Source: Bradyrhizobium sp. CB3481 | Lineage (GTDB): Bacteria; Pseudomonadota; Alphaproteobacteria; Rhizobiales; Xanthobacteraceae | Assembly: GCF_029714305.1 (NCBI RefSeq) | Contig: NZ_CP121647.1 | Span: 3,802,501 to 3,866,500 of the forward strand | Length of the DNA stretch: 64,000 bases | Direction: 5' to 3' | Shown: positions 1-8,672 of the stretch, in pieces | How the letters are laid out: every line of letters begins with the position of its first letter | Numbering within the stretch: position 1 is the stretch's first letter | Notes under the pieces: generated by a model | What the model saw: the letters and a program-made list of their open reading frames with translations, nothing else | Told to the model about the DNA's origin: nothing | Database searches by the model: none | Position numbers and translations under genes: made by a program

Positions 1-235
1 GCAACGGCTCGCGGCGGATCGCCGTGCGGTGAACGCCGAGCTTGAGTCTTGGCGCGATTTCCGCCAGCGCCTGCTCGGCGCGTTCGCCGCCGGTCAGGCT
101 GTCGGCAATGATACCGACATGGTGGCCGCGTTCGGCCTGGCCGTTGGCGAGATCGAGGATGTGACGAAATATGCCGCCGACCGGGGCGCGTGTCGCGTGC
201 AGGATCCGGAGCGGTTGACCGTCAACGAGCGGCAT
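1..235 (-). CDS. Glycosyltransferase family 4, N-terminal part (runs off the window)
   Basis: The minus strand reads an open frame from an ATG at 235 to the window edge, 78 codons, with no stop. The protein begins MPLVDGQPLRILHATRAPVG and continues GGIFRHILDLANGQAERGHHVGII in two parts, which is the usual start of a GT-B glycosyltransferase: first beta strand (RILHAT), a GG-I-RH loop, then a helix and the second strand GHHVGII followed by D. It probably transfers sugars during exopolysaccharide assembly, since the gene is divergent from a Wzz-like chain-length gene at 513. The acceptor-domain half is visible and the nucleotide-sugar half lies outside. The family assignment is from pattern only; the substrate cannot be told. 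Confidence 0.75.
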   Translation of the reverse strand, partial: MPLVDGQPLRILHATRAPVGGIFRHILDLANGQAERGHHVGIIADSLTGGERAEQALAEIAPRLKLGVHRTAIRREPL

Positions 236-512
236 CGATACCGCCTTCAGACGCGGGTGCGACCGGCGCGGTGCAGCCCGCGAGCGCCGGCGCGGCAACC
301 AGACATGGAGTTCGGAAAAATACGCCGCGCATGACGGGAGTCCTGAAAAACTATGCCGCGATTAAGGGCGTTGATGGTTAACAAAAAATGACCGGACTTG
401 CACGCTGCGCTGTTTCGCGGCGCAAACAGGGCGAATTAACCCGGCGGCAACCATAATCAAGTGTAATCGCGCCAGTTGGGTGGACCAGTCGTTGCGTCCA
501 CGGGAGTGTGCG

Positions 513-2789
513 ATGCGTTTGGCGTTCTGGCGTGCAGGCAAGGACAAGCCGGTGGTGCAGCGGGTGAAGACAAGCCCCGCGCCTGCGGCGCCTAAGCCCG
601 TCGCGGCGACCGCATCCGAAACCGGCGATCTCGATCTGCGCGCGCTCGGTCCGGCGCTGATGCGCAAGCGGAACTGGATCATCGTTCCGACTGTGCTGGC
701 ATTGGTGGTCTCGCTCGCCGCCGTCAGCATGATCACGCCACGCTACAAGTCGGAAGCACGCATCCTGATCGACGGGCGCGAGAACGTGTTCCTGCGGCCG
801 AGCGGCGAGCGCAGCGAGGAGCGCGCCGCACTCGATCCCGAGGCCGTCACCAGCCAGGTGCAACTGGTGCAGTCGCGCGATCTCGCGCGCGAGATCATCA
901 GGAAGAACAAGCTTGCCGAGCTGCCCGAATTCGATCCCGTGCTGCGCGGCTTTTCGCCGCTCAAGTCGCTGCTGGCGCTGGTCGGCATCGGGCGCGACCC
1001 GTTTTCGCAGACGCCGGAAGAGCGGGTACTGGAATCCTATTACGAACGCTTCACGGCGTACGCTGTCGACAAGTCGCGCGTCATTGTCGTCGAATTCCAG
1101 TCGCGCGATCCCGAGCTTGCCGCACGCGTCGCCAATTCGATCGCCGAGGGTTATCTGGTGCTGCAGCAGGACGCGCGGCAGGACCAGGCGAAGGCCGCGG
1201 GCCAATGGCTTTCCGGCAGGATCGACGATTTGCGCAAGGAGGTTTCGCAGGCCGAATCGCGGGTCGAGGAGTTTCGTTCCAAGTCGAGCCTATTCGTTGG
1301 CACCAACAATACCACGCTCTCCAACCAACAGATGGGTGAACTCAACACGCAGCTCAACAATGCGCGTGCACTGAAATCGGATGCGGAAACCAAGGCACGT
1401 CTGATCAGGGAAATGCTTGACAGCGGCCGGCCGATCGAGGCATCCGAAGTTCTTAATTCGGAGCTGATCCGCCGGCTGTCGGAGCAGCGTGTGACGTTGC
1501 GCGCCCAGCTTGCCGAACAGTCTTCCACGCTGCTCGGCGGCCACCCCCGCATCAAGGAATTGAAGGCGCAGCTTGCCGATCTCGATCGGCAGCTGCGCGA
1601 GGAAGCGGGCAAGGTGTCCCGCTCGCTGGAGAACGACGCGCGTATCGCCGGCGGCCGGGTCGACAGTGCCATGGCAAGCCTCGAACAGTCGAAGAAGCAG
1701 GCGTCCTCGACCAACAGCCAGGACGTCCAGCTCCGCGCGCTTGAGCGCGATGCCAAGGCGAAGCGCGATCAGCTCGAATCCTTTCTTGCCAAGTACCGCG
1801 ACGCGAGCGCGCGCGAAAACCTCGAGGCGACGCCGACGGACGGCCGCATCATCTCGCGCGCCACCGTTTCCAATACGCCGGCCTATCCGAAGAAGCTGCC
1901 GATCGTGCTGATCGCGACGCTGGCGACCCTGCTGCTTACCTCGGGCGCGATCGCGACGGGTGAACTGCTGCGCATGACCGCTCCGCGGGCCGGCGCAGCG
2001 GCGTCGCCCGAAATCATGCGCGAGGTCGAGCCCGAGATCGTCATGGCTCCTGCGCCGGAGCGGATGCGTGCCCCGGCGATTGCGCCCGAGCTTCCCGTGG
2101 CCGACCTCGCCGCGGCGGATCACGCATCAGAGCCGGTGTTGTACGAGCCCCGTGTGGATGACCCGCGCATCAATGCCGCCGTGGAGATCGGTGAAATCGC
2201 CGAGCTGGCCGATACGCTGATCGATGCAGGTCCCGCGGCCCGCAAGGTGACTGTGCTCGGCAATGCTGCTGGCGATGGCGTCACGTTGACCGCGCTGGCC
2301 CTGGCGCGGCTGATGGCGCAACAGGCCAAAGTCGTGGTCGTTGATCTCGTTGCGTCCTCGCTGACGCTATCGGCGGCCTCGGCCGATCCGACAGCTCCAG
2401 GGTTGGCCGAGCTGATGCAGGGCGAAGCGTCGTTTGCGCAAATCATTACCAAGGATCGGCTGTCGCGCGTTCATCTGGTCAGTGCCGGACGCCCGGGTTT
2501 TGACCGCGCGCAGCTCCAGTCGCCGCGATTGACGCTGGCGATTGATGCGCTACAGCGCGTCTACGATCACGTGCTGCTGGATGCCGGCTCGGCCTCCGAT
2601 CTTCCCGCCGAACTATTGACGTCGGAGGCGCGGGCGATCGTCGTGCCCGAAGCGTCGATGGCACCGGAAGCGCGCAAGCTGATGTGCGATCAGCTTACGG
2701 CGGTGGGCTTCTCTGATGTGACGATGCTGAGCAAGCCGTGCGGGGCTGAAGGCGCGGTCGAGGCGGGTCCGAGCGTGGTTGCGGCGTGA
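513..2789 (+). CDS. Wzz/GNVR exopolysaccharide transport protein with degenerate BY-kinase-like C-terminus
   Basis: An inner-membrane polysaccharide co-polymerase of 758 aa. I chose the ATG at 513 because GGGAG sits about seven bases upstream; a GTG at 480 would add 11 residues. A first membrane helix (about 54-74) is followed by a long coiled-coil periplasmic region (about 75-460) with the GNVR-type tail before a second helix (about 462-484). The cytoplasmic tail resembles CpsD/ExoP-type tyrosine autokinases: a Walker-A-like loop GNAAGDGVT (583-591), a Walker A'-like strand VVVVDLVAS and a Walker-B-like YDHVLLDAG. The loop lacks the GK(T/S) lysine, and there is no tyrosine cluster at the C-terminus, so kinase activity looks lost. 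It likely controls chain length or export together with the neighbouring glycosyltransferase. Confidence 0.88.
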   Translation: MRLAFWRAGKDKPVVQRVKTSPAPAAPKPVAATASETGDLDLRALGPALMRKRNWIIVPTVLALVVSLAAVSMITPRYKSEARILIDGRENVFLRPSGERSEERAALDPEAVTSQVQLVQSRDLAREIIRKNKLAELPEFDPVLRGFSPLKSLLALVGIGRDPFSQTPEERVLESYYERFTAYAVDKSRVIVVEFQSRDPELAARVANSIAEGYLVLQQDARQDQAKAAGQWLSGRIDDLRKEVSQAESRVEEFRSKSSLFVGTNNTTLSNQQMGELNTQLNNARALKSDAETKARLIREMLDSGRPIEASEVLNSELIRRLSEQRVTLRAQLAEQSSTLLGGHPRIKELKAQLADLDRQLREEAGKVSRSLENDARIAGGRVDSAMASLEQSKKQASSTNSQDVQLRALERDAKAKRDQLESFLAKYRDASARENLEATPTDGRIISRATVSNTPAYPKKLPIVLIATLATLLLTSGAIATGELLRMTAPRAGAAASPEIMREVEPEIVMAPAPERMRAPAIAPELPVADLAAADHASEPVLYEPRVDDPRINAAVEIGEIAELADTLIDAGPAARKVTVLGNAAGDGVTLTALALARLMAQQAKVVVVDLVASSLTLSAASADPTAPGLAELMQGEASFAQIITKDRLSRVHLVSAGRPGFDRAQLQSPRLTLAIDALQRVYDHVLLDAGSASDLPAELLTSEARAIVVPEASMAPEARKLMCDQLTAVGFSDVTMLSKPCGAEGAVEAGPSVVAA

Positions 2790-2798
2790 ACGTTCTCG

Positions 2799-2882
2799 TA
2801 GGGTGGGCAGAGCGCAGCATGCCCACCATCTATCCGCTACCTTTGCCGTGAATGGTGGGCTCGCTTCGCTCAGCCCAGCCTA
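2799..2882. repeat. Intergenic palindrome (TAGGGTGGGC family)
   Basis: Two 31-base arms, 2799-2829 and 2852-2882, are imperfect inverted copies (TAGGGTGGGC... against ...GCCCAGCCTA). The element lies between two convergent genes (ends at 2789 and 2904), so it may also work as a bidirectional transcription stop. Similar short palindromes are scattered through Bradyrhizobium-type genomes. Confidence 0.75.
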
Positions 2883-2903
2883 CAGCTTCGCGTTATGGGT
2901 TAG

Positions 2904-4094
2904 CTATCCGAACGCATTGCGCAGCTTCTGCGCCATTTCCAGCAGCGCCGGATTGTGCTTCACCAGCCGCTTGGTGCGGTTGACGCCCGACATCACGCCG
3001 GCGGTGAGCTTGCCGCGGGCGCTGAGCGGAATGAAGCTGTCGAAGATCGGCTCGTCATTCTTGCAGAACAGCCGCTTGTAATCGTCGGATCCGATCCCGA
3101 GATCGAGGGCGCGATAATCCTGTCCGGCGTAGTGATCGATGATGTCGCGCATCAGGATCAGGCCGGGGCTGTATTTCGAATTCGCCGACATCGTGTAGGT
3201 ATTGAACATCATCGAGAACCGATGGCCGTCGGCGACGCCGGCGAAGATCGCGATCACTTCCTCGTCGCATTCCAGCGCGTGGATATCGATGGCGTGCCTG
3301 CCGCCGCCGAGCGCTGCAGTGCAGGCGCTGCGGACGAACTCCTCGATGCCGGGTTCGGCGAACACGTTCGGCAGCTTCTGTTCGGCCATCCGCAGCGGCT
3401 TGACGCGGAAGAACCAGTCGAGTAGGCGCGTGATGTCGGTCTCCGATGAGGCGACATAGCTGCGATAGCCGGGCAGGGAGGCCAGCTTGCGCTCCTTGCC
3501 CTTGAGGCGGCGGCGGAACGAATTGCTGATCAGCGCGGTGGGCGCGGCGCCGGGCTCCATGACCAAGAGCGGGCAATCATTCGCTGAAGGCTGGTGCGGC
3601 AGCAGGGCGAGCGGATTGGGCAGATCGCGCCAGCGCAACGGCTGCTGATGCAGCGCCAGGACGTCGGCTTCACCTCGCTGCGACATCGCCGACATCAGGC
3701 CTTCGAGATCGGCTTGGGTCGCGCTTACGGCGAAATCGCGGTCGAACAGCGCCATGTTGAAGGTGGAATGCTTGCCGCCCATGAAACTGGCGCAACGCGC
3801 GCCGTAGGCGTGCCGGAGCGCGAGCGGAAGCAGCAGCAGCGGACGGTGTTCCCTATCATAGGCGACCACGATGAAGGGCGTGAGGCCTTCGCGTGTTCCG
3901 ACCTGTTGCTGCCAGGAACTGAGGAAGTCGAACCGCTGATACGGTGTGAACGAGGTTTGCGTGCCTTCCAGGCCGCGCCAGATGCCTTCCGCCGCCGTGA
4001 GATCACGAAGGATGTCGATGCCGGCGATAGGGCCCGCTCCAGGCCGCTCATCCTGATCCGCCGTGCGGTCTTCAATCGCGGCAGCCATGGTCAT
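2904..4094 (-). CDS. CelD/BcsL-type GNAT acyltransferase
   Basis: A 396-aa cytoplasmic protein with the layout of the Acetyltransf_6 (CelD/BcsL) family: an N-terminal GNAT-like half (TSFTPYQRFDFLSSW, then PLLLLPLALR and the GGKHSTFN loop) and a C-terminal GNAT half (FSMMFNTYT, YSPGLILMRDII, DLGIGSDDYKRLF). Such proteins are frequent in exopolysaccharide and cellulose clusters, where they are thought to acylate sugars or transfer amino-acyl groups. The gene is divergent from the NodB-fold gene at 4178, which suggests a shared promoter region and a joint role in polymer modification. A second ATG lies two codons downstream of the chosen start. Family call good; donor and acceptor unknown. Confidence 0.8.
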   Translation of the reverse strand: MTMAAAIEDRTADQDERPGAGPIAGIDILRDLTAAEGIWRGLEGTQTSFTPYQRFDFLSSWQQQVGTREGLTPFIVVAYDREHRPLLLLPLALRHAYGARCASFMGGKHSTFNMALFDRDFAVSATQADLEGLMSAMSQRGEADVLALHQQPLRWRDLPNPLALLPHQPSANDCPLLVMEPGAAPTALISNSFRRRLKGKERKLASLPGYRSYVASSETDITRLLDWFFRVKPLRMAEQKLPNVFAEPGIEEFVRSACTAALGGGRHAIDIHALECDEEVIAIFAGVADGHRFSMMFNTYTMSANSKYSPGLILMRDIIDHYAGQDYRALDLGIGSDDYKRLFCKNDEPIFDSFIPLSARGKLTAGVMSGVNRTKRLVKHNPALLEMAQKLRNAFG

Positions 4095-4177
4095 CGCAAA
4101 GCCCGTGCTATATGAAATTGTTTACAATTTTGGCGTTGGCCGACCTTCGCAGGGAAATGTCAACAAAGGGTAATACA

Positions 4178-5275
4178 ATGCGGCGTGGCGGGGCAGCGCG
4201 ACCGCATGGTGAGGGCGGGACGTTGGCGTCGGATATCGGGATTTTGCGGCGGGTTCGGATGGAGCTCGCCTATTTCAGCGGCTACTTCGCGCTGAAGCAG
4301 GGCAAGACCGGCGCCGCCGGCGCTATTTTGCGATTCGAGCGCGTGCGTCCGCGAGATTCCCGCGCCTTTCAGCCTAACCGGTGGCGTGAGGTCACGCCGC
4401 AGTTTCTCGACCGGCTGATCCATGCGCTGAAGCGCTGGAACTTCGACCTGGTCACGATGGACGAGGTGTGCCGGCGTGCGGTCACACTGCCGAAGAAGAA
4501 CCGCTTTGCCTGCCTGACTTTCGACGGCGGCTGCAAGGATGTCATCACGGAAGCCTATCCCGTGCTGTCGAGGCACGGCGTGCCCTTCACCGTCTATCTG
4601 CCGACGGCGTTTTCGGATGGGATCGGCGAGGTCTGGTGGCTCGCGCTGGAAGAGATCATCGCGCGCGAGGAACGCATCAGCCTGGTGATCGACCGCAAGG
4701 AGCGACGTTTCGCGACCGGCAGCGCCGCGGACAAATACGACAGCTTCAAATTTCTGGCGAGCTGGATGCGGACATTGCCGCCGCAGGATCTGTCGTTTGC
4801 GATCCATGACCTCTGCACGCGCTATTCCGTCGATATCGTGGCGCTGTCGCGCCAAGCTTCGATGAATTGGGAAGATCTCGCCAGGCTCGCCGCCGATCGT
4901 TTGGTCACGATCGGCAGCGCAACGGTGAACTATCATGCGCTGTCCAACCTGAAGGAGGCGGATGCGCAGCGCGAAATGACCATGGGCAAGGCTGTCATCG
5001 AGAACGCGTTGCGCCGCCCGGTCACGCATTTCGCCTATCCGTTCGGCGATCAGCAATCCTGGCGCCGGGAGCATGTCGTGATGGGGCAGGAGGCAGGTTT
5101 CGCCAGCGCGGTATCGACGATTCCGGGCGTCGTCCAGGCCAAGGGCTACACCAATCTGCACGCGCTGCCGCGCATTGCCTGGGACGGACGCGAGACCTCG
5201 CTGCGCATGATGCGCGTGCTGCTGTCCGGCATCCTATTTCCGCCGGTCAGGCCGAGCAGGGACAATTGGGTTTAG
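4178..5275 (+). CDS. Polysaccharide deacetylase (NodB) fold protein, metal-binding residues missing
   Basis: A 365-aa protein with NodB homology elements in the right order: LTFDGGCKD, HGVPFTVYLPTAF, IGSATVNYHALSNL and FAYPFGDQ. In active carbohydrate esterase 4 enzymes the first motif is TFDD, and the third carries two metal-binding histidines (SHTxxH). Here the second aspartate is glycine (residue 117), and the two histidine positions are alanine (248) and tyrosine (252). Catalysis by the usual mechanism therefore seems unlikely, and a binding or scaffolding role is possible. I chose the ATG at 4178 because AAAGGG precedes it by about eight bases; an ATG at 4112 in the same frame would add 22 residues but has no ribosome-binding site. 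Confidence 0.8.
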   Translation: MRRGGAARPHGEGGTLASDIGILRRVRMELAYFSGYFALKQGKTGAAGAILRFERVRPRDSRAFQPNRWREVTPQFLDRLIHALKRWNFDLVTMDEVCRRAVTLPKKNRFACLTFDGGCKDVITEAYPVLSRHGVPFTVYLPTAFSDGIGEVWWLALEEIIAREERISLVIDRKERRFATGSAADKYDSFKFLASWMRTLPPQDLSFAIHDLCTRYSVDIVALSRQASMNWEDLARLAADRLVTIGSATVNYHALSNLKEADAQREMTMGKAVIENALRRPVTHFAYPFGDQQSWRREHVVMGQEAGFASAVSTIPGVVQAKGYTNLHALPRIAWDGRETSLRMMRVLLSGILFPPVRPSRDNWV

Positions 5276-5286
5276 GTGGATTGCGT

Positions 5287-5499
5287 TCAGGCCGCGCGGT
5301 CCGGCCGCGACATCCAGCTCACGATCGGCATCGCCGGCAGCACCCATCCAAGCCCGGCCACGACATAGAAGATCGCCTGCAACAGCCCCGAATTGGCCAG
5401 CCATGGCGTCTGGGCGATGGTCATTCCGAGCAGCGACCAGACCGCGACCAACACCAACAGCGCGAGGGTTCCGAAGAATTTGCGGGTGCGGATCGTCAT
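5287..5499 (-). CDS. DUF2842 small membrane protein
   Basis: A 70-aa protein with two predicted membrane helices (FFGTLALLVLVAVWSLLGM and LLQAIFYVVAGLGWVLPAM) and a short C-terminal tail with the conserved-looking PAMPIVSWMSRPD. This matches the DUF2842 family, small inner-membrane proteins of alphaproteobacteria without known function. It converges with the NodB-fold gene, with 11 bases between the stops, and is divergent from heme A synthase at 5604. DUF2842 genes often sit near respiratory-assembly genes, so a membrane-assembly link is conceivable, but that is inference. Confidence 0.8.
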   Translation of the reverse strand: MTIRTRKFFGTLALLVLVAVWSLLGMTIAQTPWLANSGLLQAIFYVVAGLGWVLPAMPIVSWMSRPDRAA

Positions 5500-5603
5500 G
5501 GCGGATATGTCAGCCTCGTGGCGGGTTGCGCGCGGGAAGGGGCGGACTATAAGGGGCGCGCCGTTTCAATCAAGCACGCCTTCGGGGCGACCCAGACAGG
5601 TTT

Positions 5604-6692
5604 ATGACCGCCAGTTCCGCACAACAGACCACGCATGCCGCCGCGGTCAGGTGGTGGCTGATCGTGGTCGCCGCGCTGATTGCGGTCATGGTGCTGGTCG
5701 GGGGCGCCACGCGATTGACCGAGTCCGGACTGTCGATCGTGGAGTGGAAGCCGGTGACCGGCACGCTGCCGCCGCTGACCGAGGCGCAATGGGTACAGGC
5801 CTTCGAGGGCTACAAGGCCATCCCGCAATACCGCGAGCTCAATGCCGGCATGAGCCTTTCGGAGTTCAAGACCATTTTCTGGTGGGAATGGAGCCACCGT
5901 CTGCTCGGACGCGTGATCGGCGTCGCCTACCTGCTGCCGTTCCTCTATTTCCTGTGGCGCGGCGCTTTTGGTGCCGAGCTGAAGAAGCGGCTGTGGTTGA
6001 TCTTTGGCCTCGGCGCGCTGCAGGGCGCCGTCGGCTGGTGGATGGTCGCCTCGGGCCTCAGCCAGCGCACCGAAGTGTCGCAGTATCGGCTGGCGACGCA
6101 CCTGGTGCTGGCGCTGATCATTTTTGCCTCGATCGTCTGGACGCTGCGGCGGATGCGCGCGCGGCCGCAGCCGCTGGTTCCTGCGCGACTGAAGGTCACC
6201 GGGGTGGCATTGCTCGTCTTGACGTTCGTCCAGATCTATTTCGGCGCGCTGGTCGCGGGCCTGCGGGCGGGCAGGGTGTACAACACCTGGCCCGAGATCG
6301 ACGGCGCTTTCATTCCATCGGCGGCGCGGCTGTGGTTCGAGGAGCCGTGGTGGCGCAATCTGTTCGACAATACGCTCACGGTGCAGTTCGAGCACCGCAT
6401 GACCGCCTATGCGCTGCTGGTGCTGGCGATCCTGCACGCGATTGACGCAACCCGATCGCGCGCCGGCGCGGTCGTATCAGGTGCATGGTGGCTGGTGGCG
6501 GCCATCGTGCTACAGGCCGCGCTCGGCATCCTCACGCTGCTACATCAGGTGCCGATCGACCTCGCGCTGGCGCATCAGGCCGTCGCGATCGTCGTTCTGA
6601 CGCTGGCCGTGCTGCAGGCCGAACGCTTGGTTGCGCGGCGTGCGCAGCATGACCCGCAGAAGTTGGGTGCGCCGCTCGGGCAGCCCGGCTGA
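5604..6692 (+). CDS. ctaA: Heme A synthase (COX15/CtaA)
   Basis: A 362-aa inner-membrane enzyme that oxidises the C8 methyl of heme O to the formyl group of heme A, needed for aa3-type cytochrome oxidase. The sequence shows eight hydrophobic segments and the family hallmarks: [21 protein letters not shown] near the N-terminus, [12 protein letters not shown] (heme-ligand histidine), [41 protein letters not shown] and [12 protein letters not shown] in the C-terminal half. An ACAGG just before the ATG is the likely ribosome-binding site. Length matches alphaproteobacterial type-2 CtaA proteins. The gene is alone in its direction here; the oxidase subunits are not in the window. Confidence 0.95.
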   Translation: MTASSAQQTTHAAAVRWWLIVVAALIAVMVLVGGATRLTESGLSIVEWKPVTGTLPPLTEAQWVQAFEGYKAIPQYRELNAGMSLSEFKTIFWWEWSHRLLGRVIGVAYLLPFLYFLWRGAFGAELKKRLWLIFGLGALQGAVGWWMVASGLSQRTEVSQYRLATHLVLALIIFASIVWTLRRMRARPQPLVPARLKVTGVALLVLTFVQIYFGALVAGLRAGRVYNTWPEIDGAFIPSAARLWFEEPWWRNLFDNTLTVQFEHRMTAYALLVLAILHAIDATRSRAGAVVSGAWWLVAAIVLQAALGILTLLHQVPIDLALAHQAVAIVVLTLAVLQAERLVARRAQHDPQKLGAPLGQPG

Positions 6693-6723
6693 AATTGAGC
6701 GATTCTAATCTGGCTCGATGGCC

Positions 6724-6751
6724 GAAAACCCCTTGTTTGCAGGGTTTTCTT
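6724..6751 (+). terminator. Rho-independent terminator after ctaA
   Basis: GAAAACCC pairs with GGGTTTTC across a ten-base loop, and the 3' arm itself supplies the T-run (TTTTCTT). It lies 32 bases after the heme A synthase stop and before the iron permease gene. Confidence 0.6.
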
Positions 6752-6843
6752 GCCGCCCGATCGCACTGACGCGTTTGTGTGGCTTCGCGCCGCTTTACTT
6801 GACTAGCTCGGCGGATAAAACGGGCAAAAACAGGTCCCGCCCC

Positions 6844-7656
6844 ATGTCCTCAGCTTTCGTCCAGGCCGCCGTCATCCTGCTCCGCGAGGGGCTCGAAGCC
6901 ATGCTCGTGATTGCCGCATTGGCCGGCTACCTGACCAAGGCCGGCGCGGCGCACCGCGTGCAGGCGCTGTATGGCGGCGCGCTCGCAGCCGTCGGCGCCA
7001 GCATCATCGCGGCCTGGCTGTTTGCGGTGCTGAACTCGGGCGAGCATAGCGATATCCTCGAAGGCTTCATCATCCTCTTTGCGGCCGCGCTGATGCTCTA
7101 TGTCAGCGGCTGGCTGATGGTGAAGCAGGATCCGCGGGGCTGGCAGGAGTACCTTACCCACAAGGCGGATCACGCACTGTCGCAGGACACGGTGTGGGCG
7201 GTCGGTGCGCTGGCCTTCCTCGCGGTGTTCCGTGAGGGTGCCGAGACCGTGCTGTTCATCAACGCGCTGGCTTCAGCCGAAGGGGGTTGGAGCGCCGGGC
7301 TGTTCGCCGGCCTCGTGGCCGCGACTGCGGGCCTTGCCGTGCTGTTCTATTTCATCAACCTGATTGCGCGAAAGCTGCCGCTGCGGCCGCTGTTCATCAT
7401 CACCTCGGCGTTCCTGTTCATCATGGCGATCAAGTTCGTCGGCGAAGCCGTGCAGGAGTTCCAGGAGCAGGCGATTATCACCGTCACCGAGGTCAAGGGT
7501 TCGGCGTTCCTGACCGCGATCGGCCTCAACCCATCCATGGAAGCGCTGTCGATCCAGGGCCTGGTGATCCTGCTCGTGCTCGCGGGCTATTCGGTAGTCC
7601 AGCGCAACAACCGCCTGATGCGCGAGGACCGGGCGGCGATGCGCGCGGCCGAGTAG
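6844..7656 (+). CDS. FTR1-family iron permease
   Basis: A 270-aa polytopic membrane protein that imports iron. Two REXXE signatures, the iron-binding motifs of the FTR1/EfeU family, are present: REGLE at residues 14-18 and REGAE in the middle of the protein (LAVFREGAETVLF). About seven membrane helices are predicted. I chose the ATG at 6844; an upstream ATG in the same frame adds 42 residues (FAGFSCRPIAL...) that do not look like the family and cross the probable ctaA terminator region. No EfeO or EfeB partner, ferroxidase or P19 gene is adjacent, so the permease either works alone or with partners elsewhere. Confidence 0.88.
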   Translation: MSSAFVQAAVILLREGLEAMLVIAALAGYLTKAGAAHRVQALYGGALAAVGASIIAAWLFAVLNSGEHSDILEGFIILFAAALMLYVSGWLMVKQDPRGWQEYLTHKADHALSQDTVWAVGALAFLAVFREGAETVLFINALASAEGGWSAGLFAGLVAATAGLAVLFYFINLIARKLPLRPLFIITSAFLFIMAIKFVGEAVQEFQEQAIITVTEVKGSAFLTAIGLNPSMEALSIQGLVILLVLAGYSVVQRNNRLMREDRAAMRAAE

Positions 7657-7802
7657 TCGGCCGCAACTAGAGCATGATGAGTCGGGTTCGGTCCGATGCT
7701 GCGCTGACCGCCCAAAACAAGAATATCGAAAACAACCCCATGCACAGTAGCCGTCAAGGGCGGGCTGGCAGGCGATGGCCTGAAACCTGATCTCATCGAG
7801 CG

Positions 7803-8672
7803 CTAAGCTGCCTGCCGGTTGAGGTCGAGATAGTCGAGCCCAATATCGAGCGCGGCGGAGCTGTGGGTGAGCCAGCCGGCGGAAATCAGGTCGACGCCGG
7901 TTGCGGCGATTGCCCTGGCGGTCTCGGCCGTGATGCGGCCGGAAGCCTCCGTGATCGCCCGGCCGCTCGTCATGGCGACCGCCTGCCGGAGTTCCTCGAC
8001 CGTCATGTTGTCGAGCAGCACGGCGTCGACGCCGATCCCAAGCGCCTGCTCGAGCTGCAGCAGCGTGTCGACCTCGACCTCGATCTTGACGAGGTGTCCG
8101 GCATGCGCTTTGGCGCGTTCGATCGCGGTTCGAACGCCACCCGCCAGCGCAATGTGGTTGTCCTTGATCAGCACGGCGTCGTCGAGGCCGAAGCGGTGAT
8201 TGCTGCCGCCGCCGGCGCGGACCGCGTATTTTTCCAGCGTGCGCAACCCGGGCGTGGTCTTGCGGGTGCAGACGATGCGCGCCTTGGTGCCTTGCGCCGC
8301 CGATACCAGCGAGGCCGTAGCGGTGGCGACGCCGCTGAGATGGCAGAGGAAGTTCAACGCCGTCCGCTCGCCGGTCAACAGCCCACGGGCCGGCCCCTCG
8401 ATGGCGGCGATCACGTCTCCCGGCGCCACGACGCTGCCGTCGGGCCGCTCGGCGGTGAGGCGGATCGCAGGGCTAACCAGATGAAACGCCGAGCGGGCGA
8501 TGTCGAGCCCGGCCACGACGCCCGGCTGGCGCGCGCGCAGCACCAGCGAGGCGTGCCGATCGGCCGGCACGATCGCATCCGCCGTAATGTCGCCGGCGCG
8601 TCCCAAATCCTCGAGCAGGGCGGTTCGAACCAGTGGCTCGTACATCAGGGGGAGAAGCGGGGTCAGTGTCAC
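7803..8672 (-). CDS. nadC: Nicotinate-nucleotide pyrophosphorylase (carboxylating)
   Basis: A 289-aa quinolinate phosphoribosyltransferase, third step of de novo NAD synthesis (quinolinate + PRPP to NaMN + CO2). Visible hallmarks: LLEDLGRAGDITADAI at the N-terminus, ERTALNFLCHLSGVAT, the substrate-binding CTRKTTPGLRTLEKYAV, GGSNHRFGLDDAVLIKDNH, and the barrel strand motifs KIEVEVDTL, VLLDNM and ASGRI. It starts with GTG whose bases overlap the nadB stop (GTGA), so translation is probably coupled. It is the last gene of the nadQ-nadA-nadB-nadC cluster. Confidence 0.96.
   Translation of the reverse strand: MTLTPLLPLMYEPLVRTALLEDLGRAGDITADAIVPADRHASLVLRARQPGVVAGLDIARSAFHLVSPAIRLTAERPDGSVVAPGDVIAAIEGPARGLLTGERTALNFLCHLSGVATATASLVSAAQGTKARIVCTRKTTPGLRTLEKYAVRAGGGSNHRFGLDDAVLIKDNHIALAGGVRTAIERAKAHAGHLVKIEVEVDTLLQLEQALGIGVDAVLLDNMTVEELRQAVAMTSGRAITEASGRITAETARAIAATGVDLISAGWLTHSSAALDIGLDYLDLNRQAA

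Noticed and set aside
6690..6843. Irr or Fur box in front of the iron permease gene
   Set aside because: GATTCTAATC is weakly symmetric but lies before the terminator hairpin and does not match a known iron box well.
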